The translations under genes were made by a program, and so were the position numbers. A DNA stretch of 64,000 bases from Chitinophagaceae bacterium (GTDB lineage Bacteria; Bacteroidota; Bacteroidia; Chitinophagales; Chitinophagaceae), in the NCBI GenBank assembly GCA_014379345.1, contig JACMLY010000079.1, positions 26,353 to 90,352 of the forward strand, read 5' to 3'. Every line of letters starts with the position of its first letter. Within the stretch, counting starts at the first letter, position 1. Below the pieces are notes generated by a model. That model ran no database searches. It was not told the DNA's origin and was given only the letters and a program-made list of their open reading frames with translations. This document shows positions 48,156 to 58,687 of the stretch, in pieces.

Positions 48156-49256
48156 TTACTCTTCCAACCTTGCTATACATCCGTATTCTGTTTTTAACAG
48201 GGTATTGTATTTGTCGGCATTTGTAAAAAGGTTTTGGAATATGGTGCTACCGCTTTCTTTGGAAAGATCAAGATCATAGAGAACGCACGAAAGAATGATA
48301 TTCTGGTTTACACAACTTAGCACAAGCCCATTGGTGCGAAAATTCTCTTCAAGTAAGAATGTATAGAGCGGTTTTATTTTGGTTGCATCCTGTGGCAACT
48401 GGCAGAGATAGGCATCCCCCGTTATGAAAAAATTTTCGGCATTATAAGAGATTTTGATCTTCGCGCTTCCTTCCTTGATCTCCCATCGGTTATTTCCTTC
48501 GCGGGATAATTTGATATCCTTGCCAAGATCTTTCAGAATTTCCTCAATCGTTTTTGCTACTCCGAGAGGCTGGGTTTCTTTTTCAGACAGCTCTGGCAAT
48601 TTTACTTCAGTACCACAAGCAGGGCAATATTTTTTAGATTCAATATTTGAAGCCAATACCAGAAAGTCGCAACTCGGGCATCTTGCAGCCTGAGTTCCCT
48701 TATGCGGGGCATACAAATTCAATGCGCCGACGAGGTAATTCACAGGCAAGGCAAAACCCAGGTTATCGCCTCCTTTGATAATAAAGGTATTCACCCCAAT
48801 CACTTCACCTTTTTCATTCACCAACGGACCACCGCTATTACCCGGATTGATGGCCGCGTCGATCTGGATGAATTTCATTCCCTGCCGGATGCGATCTACT
48901 TTCGAGATCACACCCTGTGTAGCGGTATAATTTAATCCATATGGGTGACCGATCGCAATGATCTCGTCTCCATCCTTGAGCTCTTCATAGTTTCCCAATT
49001 TTAGCTCCGGAAATGGAATCCCTTCAGGAGCCTGTATAAAAGCGAGATCGTGTTTTTTATCGAGATACCATACCCTCGCAAGCATCTTATGGAACGCCTT
49101 GCCTGTAGTGGCCACTTCGCCTGCGCTCCCTACAACATGCTCGTTCGTGACAATGATATCATATTGTTTTAGATAGAAGCCCGTGCCGGTACTCGATTTA
49201 GTGGCGATTTGAATGATGGCGGGCTGCAAATTTTCTATGATCTCCTGAAATTCCAT
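48156..49256 (-). CDS. Trypsin-like (S1C) serine protease with zinc ribbon and additional C-terminal domain
   Basis: VTNEHVV, HDLAFIQ, NPGNSGGPLVNEKGEVIGVNTF; CPSCDF...YCPACG. Confidence 0.85.
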   Translation of the reverse strand: MEFQEIIENLQPAIIQIATKSSTGTGFYLKQYDIIVTNEHVVGSAGEVATTGKAFHKMLARVWYLDKKHDLAFIQAPEGIPFPELKLGNYEELKDGDEIIAIGHPYGLNYTATQGVISKVDRIRQGMKFIQIDAAINPGNSGGPLVNEKGEVIGVNTFIIKGGDNLGFALPVNYLVGALNLYAPHKGTQAARCPSCDFLVLASNIESKKYCPACGTEVKLPELSEKETQPLGVAKTIEEILKDLGKDIKLSREGNNRWEIKEGSAKIKISYNAENFFITGDAYLCQLPQDATKIKPLYTFLLEENFRTNGLVLSCVNQNIILSCVLYDLDLSKESGSTIFQNLFTNADKYNTLLKTEYGCIARLEE

Positions 49257-49265
49257 AGGTTGGTT

Positions 49266-50579
49266 TTAAGCATCAAAGTTCATGTTACCTATTTCAGTGA
49301 TGTAGGTATGATTGAAAGATACCAGGCTATCATACCGGAGGTTTTTTACCTTGAGCTGTAGTTTCAGATATTTTTTCTTCCAGGCTTCTACGATCTCTTC
49401 AATTTCCTGTTCAATTCCTTCTTCATCAAAACGATTCAACAGGGGGTCGTACAATATTTCGGAATAACCAAGCGCCCTAAAATAATCTCCATAATTGACG
49501 TGCATGAATAAACGGAACAGATCGCTGAGAGGTTTAGGAAGACTGTATGAATACTGGCAAAAAGAAAATCCGTACTCCAATACCTTATTTGCAATGAAGG
49601 AATGATTATTATCCCGATACCAGACCATATTCAATGCGGCATTATTGACTGCATCCGCTACCGCTTTGTGATTTTGAGGACTTACTATAGAGAATACATG
49701 CTTTGAGCGAAACAGAAAGGGAAACACTTGTGCCTGTGATAGGTCCTGGATTTTTTTAAAGCCTTCGGTCATGCCATTGTTCTTATCTGTAATCGGCTTT
49801 TCATCCTTGCGATAATAGATGTCTACGATTTTTTCGAGGTCGTGCAGTAGTTTTCCCTCAGGTGTAAGCAGATAATCAATGCGAAAAGACAGTGACAGCA
49901 ACAGGTAGGCAATGCCGCCTGAAAACTTTTCGGCGTCAATTGTATTGATATAATCGAGAGTCTCTTTGATCCATGTATGAAGAAAGCTGTATTTCACCTC
50001 TTTCTCCGCTTCCGGAATAGGTATTACATGTTCTGTGTCCAACGGTTGCAGCAGGGTGAACTCATCTACCAGCAGGTCATCCTGCTTATCAGCCTTGGTA
50101 GCAAGTTCCTTCAATCCATAATAGAGTTTATTCGGATTGGCCGTTTTAATTTCACTGTCGAATCGCATGCATAACCTGTCGCCATCCAGGGCATACCGGC
50201 CGTAATACAGGTTAAAGTTCATTTCAAGCAGCCGCCGCATTACGGCCACACTGGGTTGCGGCATTCTTGCCAGGGTGACCTGGGCCTGCAAGAGTTTTTC
50301 ATTGAATTCGCCCCTGACTATTTTGGAACCCTGGTAAAAATGAAATCTTCCCTCTTTCTCATTTCTTTCGTAAACAATATTTTGTTGATCGTCATCACGC
50401 AGGTAATCAAAAAAAGCATCTAGGCTTTCGTGGAATTTTTGCTGTTTGAAGAGGTTATCGCCTTCAGTCCAACGATTTACTTTGTCTATGCTTTTATTAT
50501 TATCAGAATAGCGTCCGAAGGAAATGCCGGGAACAATTTTCTTTTTCTTGCGCCAGGCGAATAATTTATCAAACACCAT
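49266..50579 (-). CDS. Uncharacterised 437-aa protein, operonic with the serine protease
   Basis: Long ORF; stop 9 nt upstream of the protease start. Confidence 0.75.
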   Translation of the reverse strand: MVFDKLFAWRKKKKIVPGISFGRYSDNNKSIDKVNRWTEGDNLFKQQKFHESLDAFFDYLRDDDQQNIVYERNEKEGRFHFYQGSKIVRGEFNEKLLQAQVTLARMPQPSVAVMRRLLEMNFNLYYGRYALDGDRLCMRFDSEIKTANPNKLYYGLKELATKADKQDDLLVDEFTLLQPLDTEHVIPIPEAEKEVKYSFLHTWIKETLDYINTIDAEKFSGGIAYLLLSLSFRIDYLLTPEGKLLHDLEKIVDIYYRKDEKPITDKNNGMTEGFKKIQDLSQAQVFPFLFRSKHVFSIVSPQNHKAVADAVNNAALNMVWYRDNNHSFIANKVLEYGFSFCQYSYSLPKPLSDLFRLFMHVNYGDYFRALGYSEILYDPLLNRFDEEGIEQEIEEIVEAWKKKYLKLQLKVKNLRYDSLVSFNHTYITEIGNMNFDA

Positions 50580-50922
50580 AATAACATTTTTTAGGATCGG
50601 GCTTGGTCATGCACTTAAAAACCCCGAACTGGCTTATGACCGCAATCTAAAATAATACTAACCTTTGTTTTTAGAGCCAAATATCTCATAAACCGGCTTA
50701 TTGCCCAAACAATAAACGGGCAGATCGACCGAAACATATTCCCCATTTTGTGATTCGGATGTTCAAAAATTGGGCTTAACCGTATCATTCATAATTCTAT
50801 ATTTATCCCTTGAAAACTGATTTTTGAAAAGGTGGATTGTAAACAGGCTGAATTTGTTATCTCAAATGGTTCATTACTAAAATTCATGTAGGTTTGCTGA
50901 ATTCTACCACAATATTACCAGC

Positions 50923-52038
50923 ATGAAGTTTATCGTTTCGTCTTCTTCTTTATTGAAGCAACTCCAGCAGATCAGCGGTGTTATCAATGCCAATACGGTA
51001 TTGCCGATCCTGGAAGATTTTTTATTTGACGTGAACAAGAACAGGCTAACAGTGGTGGCAACAGATCTTGAAACAGTGATGAAGGTACAGATGGATATTG
51101 AAGCAAAGGATACCGGCCGGGTTTGCATCCCCGCCAAGATCCTGATTGATTCATTAAAGAATATCGCCGACCAGCCTCTCACATTTAATATTGATAAGAA
51201 TTTTGGCGTTGAGATCACCAGCGACAATGGAAAATATAAGGTGATGGGAGAAAATCCCGATAATTTCCCCAAGGAGCCTGTTGCTGATGATACCACTTCT
51301 TTTACTGTTTCGTCCTCAGCCCTTGTTACAGCGATCAATAAAACATTGTTTGCGGTCAGTACAGATGATTTGAGGCCTGCCATGACAGGCGTATTTTTCG
51401 AAATGGATAAAGAAGGATTGCAATTTGTGGCTACAGATGCCCATCGGTTGGTACGATACAAAAGAAGTGAAGTGAGTTGCCCGAAGAGTGATTCGATGAT
51501 CGTTCCTAAAAAACCTCTCAACTTATTAAAGTCTGCTCTGCCGGATAATGAAGACGAGCTAACCGTCAACTACAACAGCAATCACCTGTTTGTAATTCAT
51601 GGAACTACTCAAATGAGTTGCCGGCTGATCGATGCAAGGTTCCCGGATTACAAAGTTGTTATTCCTGCAGATAATCCGTATAAGCTTACAGTAAATAAAA
51701 ATGATTTCCAGAGTGCTCTGCGTAGGGTGAGTATTTTCAGTAACAAAAGCACGAACCAGGTTGTGCTGAATATAAGCGGAAGTGAACTGCAACTAGCTGC
51801 GCAGGATATTGACTTTTCTTTTGAAGGAACAGAACGAATGAAATGCCAATACAATGGCGAAGATCTGCAGATCGCTTTCAATGCAAAATTCCTGATCGAA
51901 ATGCTGCATGCAACGGACAGCGATGAGGTAACGATAGAACTTTCTACTTCAACTAAGGCAGGTATTATTAAGCCCAATGAACAGGATGAGAATGAGGAGC
52001 TGCTGATGTTGGTAATGCCGCTAATGTTGAATACATAA
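50923..52038 (+). CDS. dnaN: DNA polymerase III beta subunit (sliding clamp)
   Basis: MKFIVSSSSLLKQLQQISGVINANTVLPILEDFLF; C-terminal LVMPLMLN. Confidence 0.95.
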   Translation: MKFIVSSSSLLKQLQQISGVINANTVLPILEDFLFDVNKNRLTVVATDLETVMKVQMDIEAKDTGRVCIPAKILIDSLKNIADQPLTFNIDKNFGVEITSDNGKYKVMGENPDNFPKEPVADDTTSFTVSSSALVTAINKTLFAVSTDDLRPAMTGVFFEMDKEGLQFVATDAHRLVRYKRSEVSCPKSDSMIVPKKPLNLLKSALPDNEDELTVNYNSNHLFVIHGTTQMSCRLIDARFPDYKVVIPADNPYKLTVNKNDFQSALRRVSIFSNKSTNQVVLNISGSELQLAAQDIDFSFEGTERMKCQYNGEDLQIAFNAKFLIEMLHATDSDEVTIELSTSTKAGIIKPNEQDENEELLMLVMPLMLNT

Positions 52039-52219
52039 CCGTGATACTTGCGATTTTTAGGATCGATGTGAAGCAGAATACTTGTTATTAGATAGACAGA
52101 CAAGAGAGTTTTTGCACTCGCAACACCTTCTAATTTATTAACTTTCCCAGCGATCTCACATATTCTTAAGATCTATGAATCTATAATCTCACAAATCCCC
52201 ATCAATTCCAAGCATCCCA

Positions 52220-52627
52220 GTGGTTTTTGTTCAGGTACGGTCATACGATAATTATATTCCCGCCCACATGATGTTGCAGCGGCTCGAAGAGGAAGGCATT
52301 AAGGGCTATCTCCAGGACGAATACACCGTAACAATAGATCCTATCTTAACGAATGCAATTGGAGGTATTAAATTGATGGTATATAAAGATCAACTGGAAC
52401 GTGCGATCCAACTCATCGAAAGCTTTGAACAGGCATATAAAGAAGCAGTTGTGTGCCCTCAGTGTCGGTCCACCAATGTTCTCTATATCACACAGCCTAA
52501 TAACGTAACCAACTGGTTTACTGCACTGGCAACCTGGATCTTTGGCAGTTATGCTATATCTGTTAAAAAGATCTACAAGTGTTCAGATTGTGGTTATGAA
52601 TCAACAACCCTGCCCGAAAATGCATGA
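52220..52627 (+). CDS. DUF2007-type protein with zinc-ribbon-like CxxC pairs
   Basis: RSYDNYIPAHMMLQRLEEEGIKGYLQDEYTV; VCPQCRS and YKCSDCGYE; GTG start. Confidence 0.75.
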   Translation: MVFVQVRSYDNYIPAHMMLQRLEEEGIKGYLQDEYTVTIDPILTNAIGGIKLMVYKDQLERAIQLIESFEQAYKEAVVCPQCRSTNVLYITQPNNVTNWFTALATWIFGSYAISVKKIYKCSDCGYESTTLPENA

Positions 52628-52857
52628 GTCCGTTTAATACAATGCGGTTAATTTTAGGGTGTACAGCACTCAACTTATGGGGGTAAAATTAAATTCTGCA
52701 AACTGTAAAGCCTGTTTTCTTCAATTGTTGCTAAATTTTTGCGCAGTCAGGGTATACACGGGGTAAATCGTGAAAGATGTGAACGATAACAGTAAGAAAT
52801 GCCAATAATAAATGCGGGAATCAAAGTAAATTACACATGTATTTTTAATGGCTGCCG

Positions 52858-53676
52858 ATGGAATCATTTATGAGTTTTTGGGAGAATATCTCGAGTGCGC
52901 AAAGGGTGCTGATCCTGATGGGTGGAATGATATTCTTTTGGCTACTGGAAGGATATTATTCGCTGTTTTCTTTTTCATACAAGCGTTATAAACATGCAGG
53001 GGTCAATCTTATTTTCCTTGTAACTACAATTGTGCTAAACCTCCTATTTGGTTTTTTTACCATTAAGGTTTGCGACTGGGTGATGAAAAATGATTTTGGT
53101 GTGCTCAATATGATTTCAATGCCGCTATGGGTTAAGATCATTCTTGGACTTTTCTTCATGGATTTTTTTGGCCAGTATGCGCCACATTTTGTGATGCATA
53201 AAATAAAATGGATGTGGAAATTCCATATGATACATCACAGCGACACAAAGGTGGACGTTACAACGGGCACACGGCATCATCCCGGAGAATGGCTGTTCAG
53301 GGAAGCTTTTACCATCGTGGGTATTTTTGTAGTTGGTCTTCCTGTGGGGATGTATTTTTTATACAGGAGTACTGCCGCACTCTTCACCCATTTTAACCAT
53401 GCCAATATCCGTGTACCTCTCTGGCTCGACAAGCCCATCAGTTTGATCTTCGTTTCCCCTAATATGCATAAGGTTCATCATCATTATGTGCGTCCGTACA
53501 CTGATACCAACTACAGCAATATTTTTTCCTTATGGGATCGACTCTTCCGCACATTTGCTTATACGGACCCGAAAAACCTTCGCTATGGATTGGATGTATT
53601 GGAAGACCATAAGGATGAAGATGTGAGATATCAATTCAAAATTCCATTTAACAAAAACATCAAAACGGATTATTGA
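52858..53676 (+). CDS. Sterol desaturase / fatty acid hydroxylase family protein
   Basis: HHSDT, TRHHPGEW, NMHKVHHHY histidine boxes. Confidence 0.9.
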   Translation: MESFMSFWENISSAQRVLILMGGMIFFWLLEGYYSLFSFSYKRYKHAGVNLIFLVTTIVLNLLFGFFTIKVCDWVMKNDFGVLNMISMPLWVKIILGLFFMDFFGQYAPHFVMHKIKWMWKFHMIHHSDTKVDVTTGTRHHPGEWLFREAFTIVGIFVVGLPVGMYFLYRSTAALFTHFNHANIRVPLWLDKPISLIFVSPNMHKVHHHYVRPYTDTNYSNIFSLWDRLFRTFAYTDPKNLRYGLDVLEDHKDEDVRYQFKIPFNKNIKTDY

Positions 53677-53678
53677 CG

Positions 53679-53853
53679 TTTAAGTGTAAGGTTTAAGGTA
53701 TAAGGTTTAAGGTTGTTTCATGTTAGGTTACACCGAATATGGATGCAGGTATCGTAATCAGGGATGCCGTGCCTTCTATCTTTAAGAAAAACCCTAAACC
53801 CTCCTCTCATAGTCCTTAAAAAAAACCTTAAACCTTAAACCTTAAGCCTTAAA
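53679..53853. repeat. Inverted repeat of (TTTAAGG)n heptamer words
   Basis: tttaagtgtaaggtttaaggtataaggtttaaggtt (53679-53714) versus ccttaaaaaaaaccttaaaccttaaaccttaagccttaaa (53813-53853). Confidence 0.85.
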
Positions 53854-53959
53854 TCCTCCTACTGGCATACCAATTGAATAATTGCAATGACCCCCGGTTT
53901 CCTTAATAAGTGCACAAACAGGTAACACCACGGCAGTCATTGCCGGCATTTTGTTGTAT

Positions 53960-54844
53960 ATGATTGAATTAACCACTACAGAACAGGCGCTGTTACTGGC
54001 GGGAAGTTTTTTATTTTTCACCCTTTTGGAAGGGATCATTCCCCTGCTGCAAATGAAGTATAAGAAGATCCGCCATACGGGGATCAATCTTTTTTTTATC
54101 GTTACCAGTATTGCTGTTAGTATTCCTTTCGCTTTCATAGCCGTACACAGCAGCGACTGGGTTACCAGACATGAGGTTGGAGTGCTTCATCAGGTCGAAT
54201 TACCCAAATGGCTCTATGTCATAGTCGGCATAATGATGCTCGACTTCATAACAAGTTATTTACCCCATTTTGTGCAGCACAAAGTGAAATGGATGTGGAA
54301 GTTCCACCTCGTTCACCACACCGATACCTGGGTGGATACGAGCACGGCAAACAGGCACCATCCAGGTGAAACAGTTATCTCCATGTTATTTTTGATCGTG
54401 GCCATTTTTATCATAGGAGCTCCACCCTGGCTGGTCATCCTTCACCAGTTTATTGCAGTGACTTTCTCACAGTTTACACACGCTAATATTTCATTGCCTG
54501 AAAAAATGGATAATGCGATCAGCTGGATTTTTATTTCGCCTAATATGCATAAAGTACATCATCACCATACACAACCATTAACGGATACGAATTATGGAAA
54601 CATATTTTCAATCTGGGACAGGCTTTTCAAAACATTTGCAAAATCGGATGTGTCGAATTTGACATATGGCATTGATACATATCCCGATCAAAAAGAGCAT
54701 GACAATATGGGAAAATTACTGGTGATCCCATTTGAAGAGTATCGTGCACCTGCCACGCCTCCCGATCAGGGTGACCGGGATTTTCAAGCGAAGAGAAAGC
54801 CTTCATTAAAAATAATTAGGACTCCTATACCTTCGCAGCAATAA
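53960..54844 (+). CDS. Sterol desaturase / fatty acid hydroxylase family protein (paralogue of previous)
   Basis: HHTDT, NRHHPGE, NMHKVHHHH boxes; shared WMWKFH..HH segment; ATG 53960 preferred. Confidence 0.9.
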   Translation: MIELTTTEQALLLAGSFLFFTLLEGIIPLLQMKYKKIRHTGINLFFIVTSIAVSIPFAFIAVHSSDWVTRHEVGVLHQVELPKWLYVIVGIMMLDFITSYLPHFVQHKVKWMWKFHLVHHTDTWVDTSTANRHHPGETVISMLFLIVAIFIIGAPPWLVILHQFIAVTFSQFTHANISLPEKMDNAISWIFISPNMHKVHHHHTQPLTDTNYGNIFSIWDRLFKTFAKSDVSNLTYGIDTYPDQKEHDNMGKLLVIPFEEYRAPATPPDQGDRDFQAKRKPSLKIIRTPIPSQQ

Positions 54845-54853
54845 TATCAAAAT

Positions 54854-55582
54854 ATGTCAAAGGTTATTGCTATGATCCCTGCACGATATGCAGCTACCCG
54901 TTTCCCTGCTAAATTGATGCAGATACTCGGCCCGAAAACAGTTATCCGCCATACTTACGATAATACCGAGGCAACCGGTTTATTTGATGAAGTGATCGTA
55001 GTCACTGACAGTGATATCATATTCAAAGAAATCAGTTCAAATGGCGGCAGGGCAATCATGAGTGAGAAAGAGCATGAAAGCGGTAGTGACCGGATTGCTG
55101 AGGCGGCCCGTTCACTCTCCGTGGATATTATCGTGAATGTGCAGGGAGATGAACCTTTTGTAAAAAAAGAACCCTTGCAAAAATTATTAAATGTATTCAA
55201 TGGCCCTGATGGAGAGACCGTGCAAGTTGCCTCCCTGATGCAAGTACTAAAAGAGCAGCAGTTCATCGACGATCCGAATTATGTGAAAGTAGCTGTCGAT
55301 AAAAACATGAATTCATTATTCTTCTCGCGAAGCCCCATTCCCTATGCACGAAACAAAAACATCCCCATCACTTACTATGAACATATTGGTGTTTATGCTT
55401 TTCGCAAACAGGCTCTGCTGAATTTTACTTCCTGGCCCATGAACCCGCTTGAGACCGCTGAAAAAATTGAATGTCTTCGCTACCTCGAAAACGGAGTGTC
55501 ATTAAAAATGGTCGTTACGGATTATATGGGTGTGGAAATAGATACGCCCGAAGACCTGGAGAGAGCTTTAAAACTTTTATAG
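54854..55582 (+). CDS. kdsB: 3-deoxy-manno-octulosonate cytidylyltransferase
   Basis: IPARYAATRFPAKLM; VNVQGDEPF; FFSRSPIPY; EKIECLRYLENG. Confidence 0.94.
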   Translation: MSKVIAMIPARYAATRFPAKLMQILGPKTVIRHTYDNTEATGLFDEVIVVTDSDIIFKEISSNGGRAIMSEKEHESGSDRIAEAARSLSVDIIVNVQGDEPFVKKEPLQKLLNVFNGPDGETVQVASLMQVLKEQQFIDDPNYVKVAVDKNMNSLFFSRSPIPYARNKNIPITYYEHIGVYAFRKQALLNFTSWPMNPLETAEKIECLRYLENGVSLKMVVTDYMGVEIDTPEDLERALKLL

Positions 55583-55641
55583 AGATATCTCGCGGAAGTC
55601 AATCGAAGTGTTTGTTACACTAAATCGATACAAACTTTCTT

Positions 55642-55702
55642 TGCCACGAATTGCACTAATTATTACGAATTAAATTCGTGGTAATTAGTGCAATTCGTGG
55701 CA
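55642..55702. repeat. 29-bp inverted repeat with 3-nt loop between convergent genes
   Basis: tgccacgaattgcactaattattacgaat (55642-55670) / attcgtggtaattagtgcaattcgtggca (55674-55702), 27/29. Confidence 0.92.
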
Positions 55703-55705
55703 GCC

Positions 55706-57175
55706 TTATTCATTAGCGCCTAATTGGGTCAAAATAGTTTCGATGGCTTTGTTTTCTTTTTCAAGCTCAGCATTATAGCGGTCGGTATGTTCGGTAAGCG
55801 AATGAATGCTCAACTCGCAATATTTGAGTCGATGTTCTGTGTACTGTTGGATCAGGGTAGCGCTCATCTGTAAATTTTCCGGGAGTTGAAGTTTATTCAG
55901 TTTTTTAAGCTCAAGTTGGCCTTTTTGCCAGTTAGGAATGCTGGTTTCTTTTAATTCAGTAACAATGCTTTCGTCGGCAGTGCTATCCGGCAAGTTGTAT
56001 ACTTTTAATGCTTCCGTCTCATGTACCTGGAATTTTTCCACAATCTTTAAATATTCTCCCACCGGATCCTTGATCCTGGGCATGACGGCAAAAACGCTTA
56101 CAATCACTAACAGGCACAACGAAACAGAGATTCCTATTCTCAATAATTTATTTGCATTTTGTTGTAACGAAAAATAATAGACGAGTCCTATAAACATCCC
56201 TGACACAAGTCCGCCGATATGGGCGGCATTATCAACACCCGCTTTCATTCCAAAAAGCAGATTGTACCCGATGAAAATAACGATGCTGGAAAGCATTGCC
56301 TTCCTGGTTTCTTTCTCGATGATGTTGGTTAATAAGAGTGCAAGGAAAACGCCGTACATGCCGAATATCGCGCCGGAAGCGCCTGCGCTGACCACGTTAT
56401 CATGCCACCACAAACTGATCAAGCTTGCGCTGATGCCCGAAACAAAATAAGCTGTTATGAACCTCGTTTTACCCAATAATTGTTCAAGGAAAATGCCTAC
56501 GGAAAACAACGCATACATATTCATGGCCAGGTGTATGATGCCGATATGTTCAAAAATGCAGGTGAATAATCGCCACATCTCACCGTTCACTGTGAGTGGC
56601 TTGTAGTTTGCTCCCCATTGTAGTAGTAATTGAGTATCGGGGTCCAATATAGAAGCAAGGTCTCCACTGAATACCACCATTAAAATAAACAGCACAATAT
56701 TTATATCAATCAAAAGAGGTGTAAAGAAGAAATCCTTGGTAGGAACAAAAACTGACCACCATTTTTTTTGTTCTCTGGCAGCTTCAGATTCAGGATTCAA
56801 AAGATCAGCATCGCCGGTTAATTTATTTTCGTTGATCGACTGTTGCAGTTCGGAGTATTCTTCCGGGCGGATAGAAGTTCTTACCTGCTCAATTTCTTCC
56901 AGGAGACGGGTAATAGTCTTCTTATTTCTTCCAAAATCAAACAGGGTATTGCCCTTACTTTTACTCTTAATCCTGACAAATCCATTGAAAATGCTCAATT
57001 CGATTGTTTCGCCCCAGGTGTTTTTTGTCCACGACATCTTGCTTTCGGCAGTCAATCCTGATTCGGACACGAAATTCACCGTAAGTCCAAGATCATTGCA
57101 TGCCTTGTATGCAAAGATCAGAAATTCATCAACGGAATTGTTTTCGAGCGGGATCTCTATAACGTGTTTTGGCAT
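55706..57175 (-). CDS. Rhomboid family intramembrane serine protease
   Basis: GEMWRLFTCIFEHIGIIHLAMNMYAL; SAGASGAIFGMYGV; NAAHIGGLVSG. Confidence 0.92.
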   Translation of the reverse strand: MPKHVIEIPLENNSVDEFLIFAYKACNDLGLTVNFVSESGLTAESKMSWTKNTWGETIELSIFNGFVRIKSKSKGNTLFDFGRNKKTITRLLEEIEQVRTSIRPEEYSELQQSINENKLTGDADLLNPESEAAREQKKWWSVFVPTKDFFFTPLLIDINIVLFILMVVFSGDLASILDPDTQLLLQWGANYKPLTVNGEMWRLFTCIFEHIGIIHLAMNMYALFSVGIFLEQLLGKTRFITAYFVSGISASLISLWWHDNVVSAGASGAIFGMYGVFLALLLTNIIEKETRKAMLSSIVIFIGYNLLFGMKAGVDNAAHIGGLVSGMFIGLVYYFSLQQNANKLLRIGISVSLCLLVIVSVFAVMPRIKDPVGEYLKIVEKFQVHETEALKVYNLPDSTADESIVTELKETSIPNWQKGQLELKKLNKLQLPENLQMSATLIQQYTEHRLKYCELSIHSLTEHTDRYNAELEKENKAIETILTQLGANE

Positions 57176-57190
57176 ATGTGTACAGGAAGT

Positions 57191-58522
57191 TTATTCAATA
57201 CCCAACTCCTTCTGAATTTGTTCTAATGATTTTCCCTTTGTTTCGGGAAGCCATTTCCATACAAAGACAAGGTGTAATAACATCATAACGCTATAAAACA
57301 TAAAAGAGTACATGCCACCCTTCTCACTCCCTTCCACAATCACCGGGAAGGTCCATGAAATGATGGCAGCCATGATCCAGTGTGTAAAACTTCCCAATGA
57401 ACCGCCCTGGGAGCGAACAGAATTCGGAAATATTTCTGAAATAAAGACCCATATTACGGCCCCCTGAGAAAAAGCAAAGAAGGCTATAAAACCGATCAGA
57501 TAAATGATCACATTACGATCACCCGACACACCGGTGTGGAATGCATAAGCCGTTAATCCAAGGAATACGATCATGCCGACCGACCCCACAAGCAGTAAAG
57601 TTTTGCGGCCAAGTTTATCAATAACAGTCATGGCCAGTAAAGTGAAAAATAAGTTTGCGGCACCGATGTAAACAGGTTGCAGGTAGGCATCGGCTTTATC
57701 AAAACCGGCCATTTCAAAAATGCGAGGCGCATAATAAATGATGGCATTGATACCCGATAACTGGTTAAACATGGCCAGGATCACTGCAAACAAAATAGGT
57801 TTCGAATATTTTTTTTGAAACAGGTGTTCCTTCCGATGTGTTTTGGTATTATCGGCAACAGAAGAGCGGATTTCATCGATGGCTTTTGCGGTATCTGCTT
57901 CACCAATGCGTTGCATGGTTGGTATGGCCTCTGCGTCACGATGTTGCAGTATCAACCAGCGTGGACTTTCAGGAATAGACCGAAGCAGGATCCAGAACAG
58001 GGCGGCAGGTACAACCATAATACCCAACATCCAACGCCATGAATCTTCCCCGATATCTACGAATAGGAAATTGGTGAGATAGGCCACAAAAATTCCCGCA
58101 ACAATATTCAACTGGAATGAACCGGCGAGCCGGCCTCTCAATTTTGCCGGGGCGATCTCTGAAATATACATGGGGCCTACCACGGAGGAAGCACCTACCG
58201 CCATACCACCGATAAAGCGGAATGTGATAAAGAGTACCCACACGGATGTAGAAGCGCAGCCTATGGCGGATAAGAGATACAATATCGCGATGAACATCAA
58301 TACTTTTTTGCGACCATACTTCTGAGCGGGTACGCCTGCGATCACTGAGCCGATCACCGTTCCAATCAAACTCGAAGCAACAGTGAATCCCTGCCAGAAT
58401 GAACTCAAAGACCATAATTGCTGGATGGTTTTTTCGGCGCCGGAGATCACTGCCGTTTCGAAACCAAACAAGAACCCACCTAAGGCAGCGATTAAAGCAA
58501 TACGAACGGGATATGACAGCAT
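57191..58522 (-). CDS. Sugar porter family MFS transporter
   Basis: GFLFGFETAVISGAEKTI; PESPRWLI; PETKGKSLEQI. Confidence 0.93.
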   Translation of the reverse strand: MLSYPVRIALIAALGGFLFGFETAVISGAEKTIQQLWSLSSFWQGFTVASSLIGTVIGSVIAGVPAQKYGRKKVLMFIAILYLLSAIGCASTSVWVLFITFRFIGGMAVGASSVVGPMYISEIAPAKLRGRLAGSFQLNIVAGIFVAYLTNFLFVDIGEDSWRWMLGIMVVPAALFWILLRSIPESPRWLILQHRDAEAIPTMQRIGEADTAKAIDEIRSSVADNTKTHRKEHLFQKKYSKPILFAVILAMFNQLSGINAIIYYAPRIFEMAGFDKADAYLQPVYIGAANLFFTLLAMTVIDKLGRKTLLLVGSVGMIVFLGLTAYAFHTGVSGDRNVIIYLIGFIAFFAFSQGAVIWVFISEIFPNSVRSQGGSLGSFTHWIMAAIISWTFPVIVEGSEKGGMYSFMFYSVMMLLHLVFVWKWLPETKGKSLEQIQKELGIE

Positions 58523-58687
58523 GTTAGTTGGTTTATTCGTTAAATTTAGTTTTTTTAATTAAAGATATAAGGGATGCCATACCCCCGTTCATCGATCGTT
58601 GTGCCCTCAAGCACAGGTAAGGCACACCCTGCATTACCAAAAGCGTTTGCGTCTATTCGTTTCAATTACCGTTAAATTAGTTATCAT

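Noticed and set aside
50923-52038. dnaN as a marker of the replication origin
   Set aside because: No dnaA, recF or gyrB nearby and no DnaA-box cluster noticed; dnaN is often unlinked in Bacteroidota.
56736-57215. 159-aa plus-strand ORF
   Set aside because: Antisense to the rhomboid gene N-terminus; composition typical of shadow ORFs.
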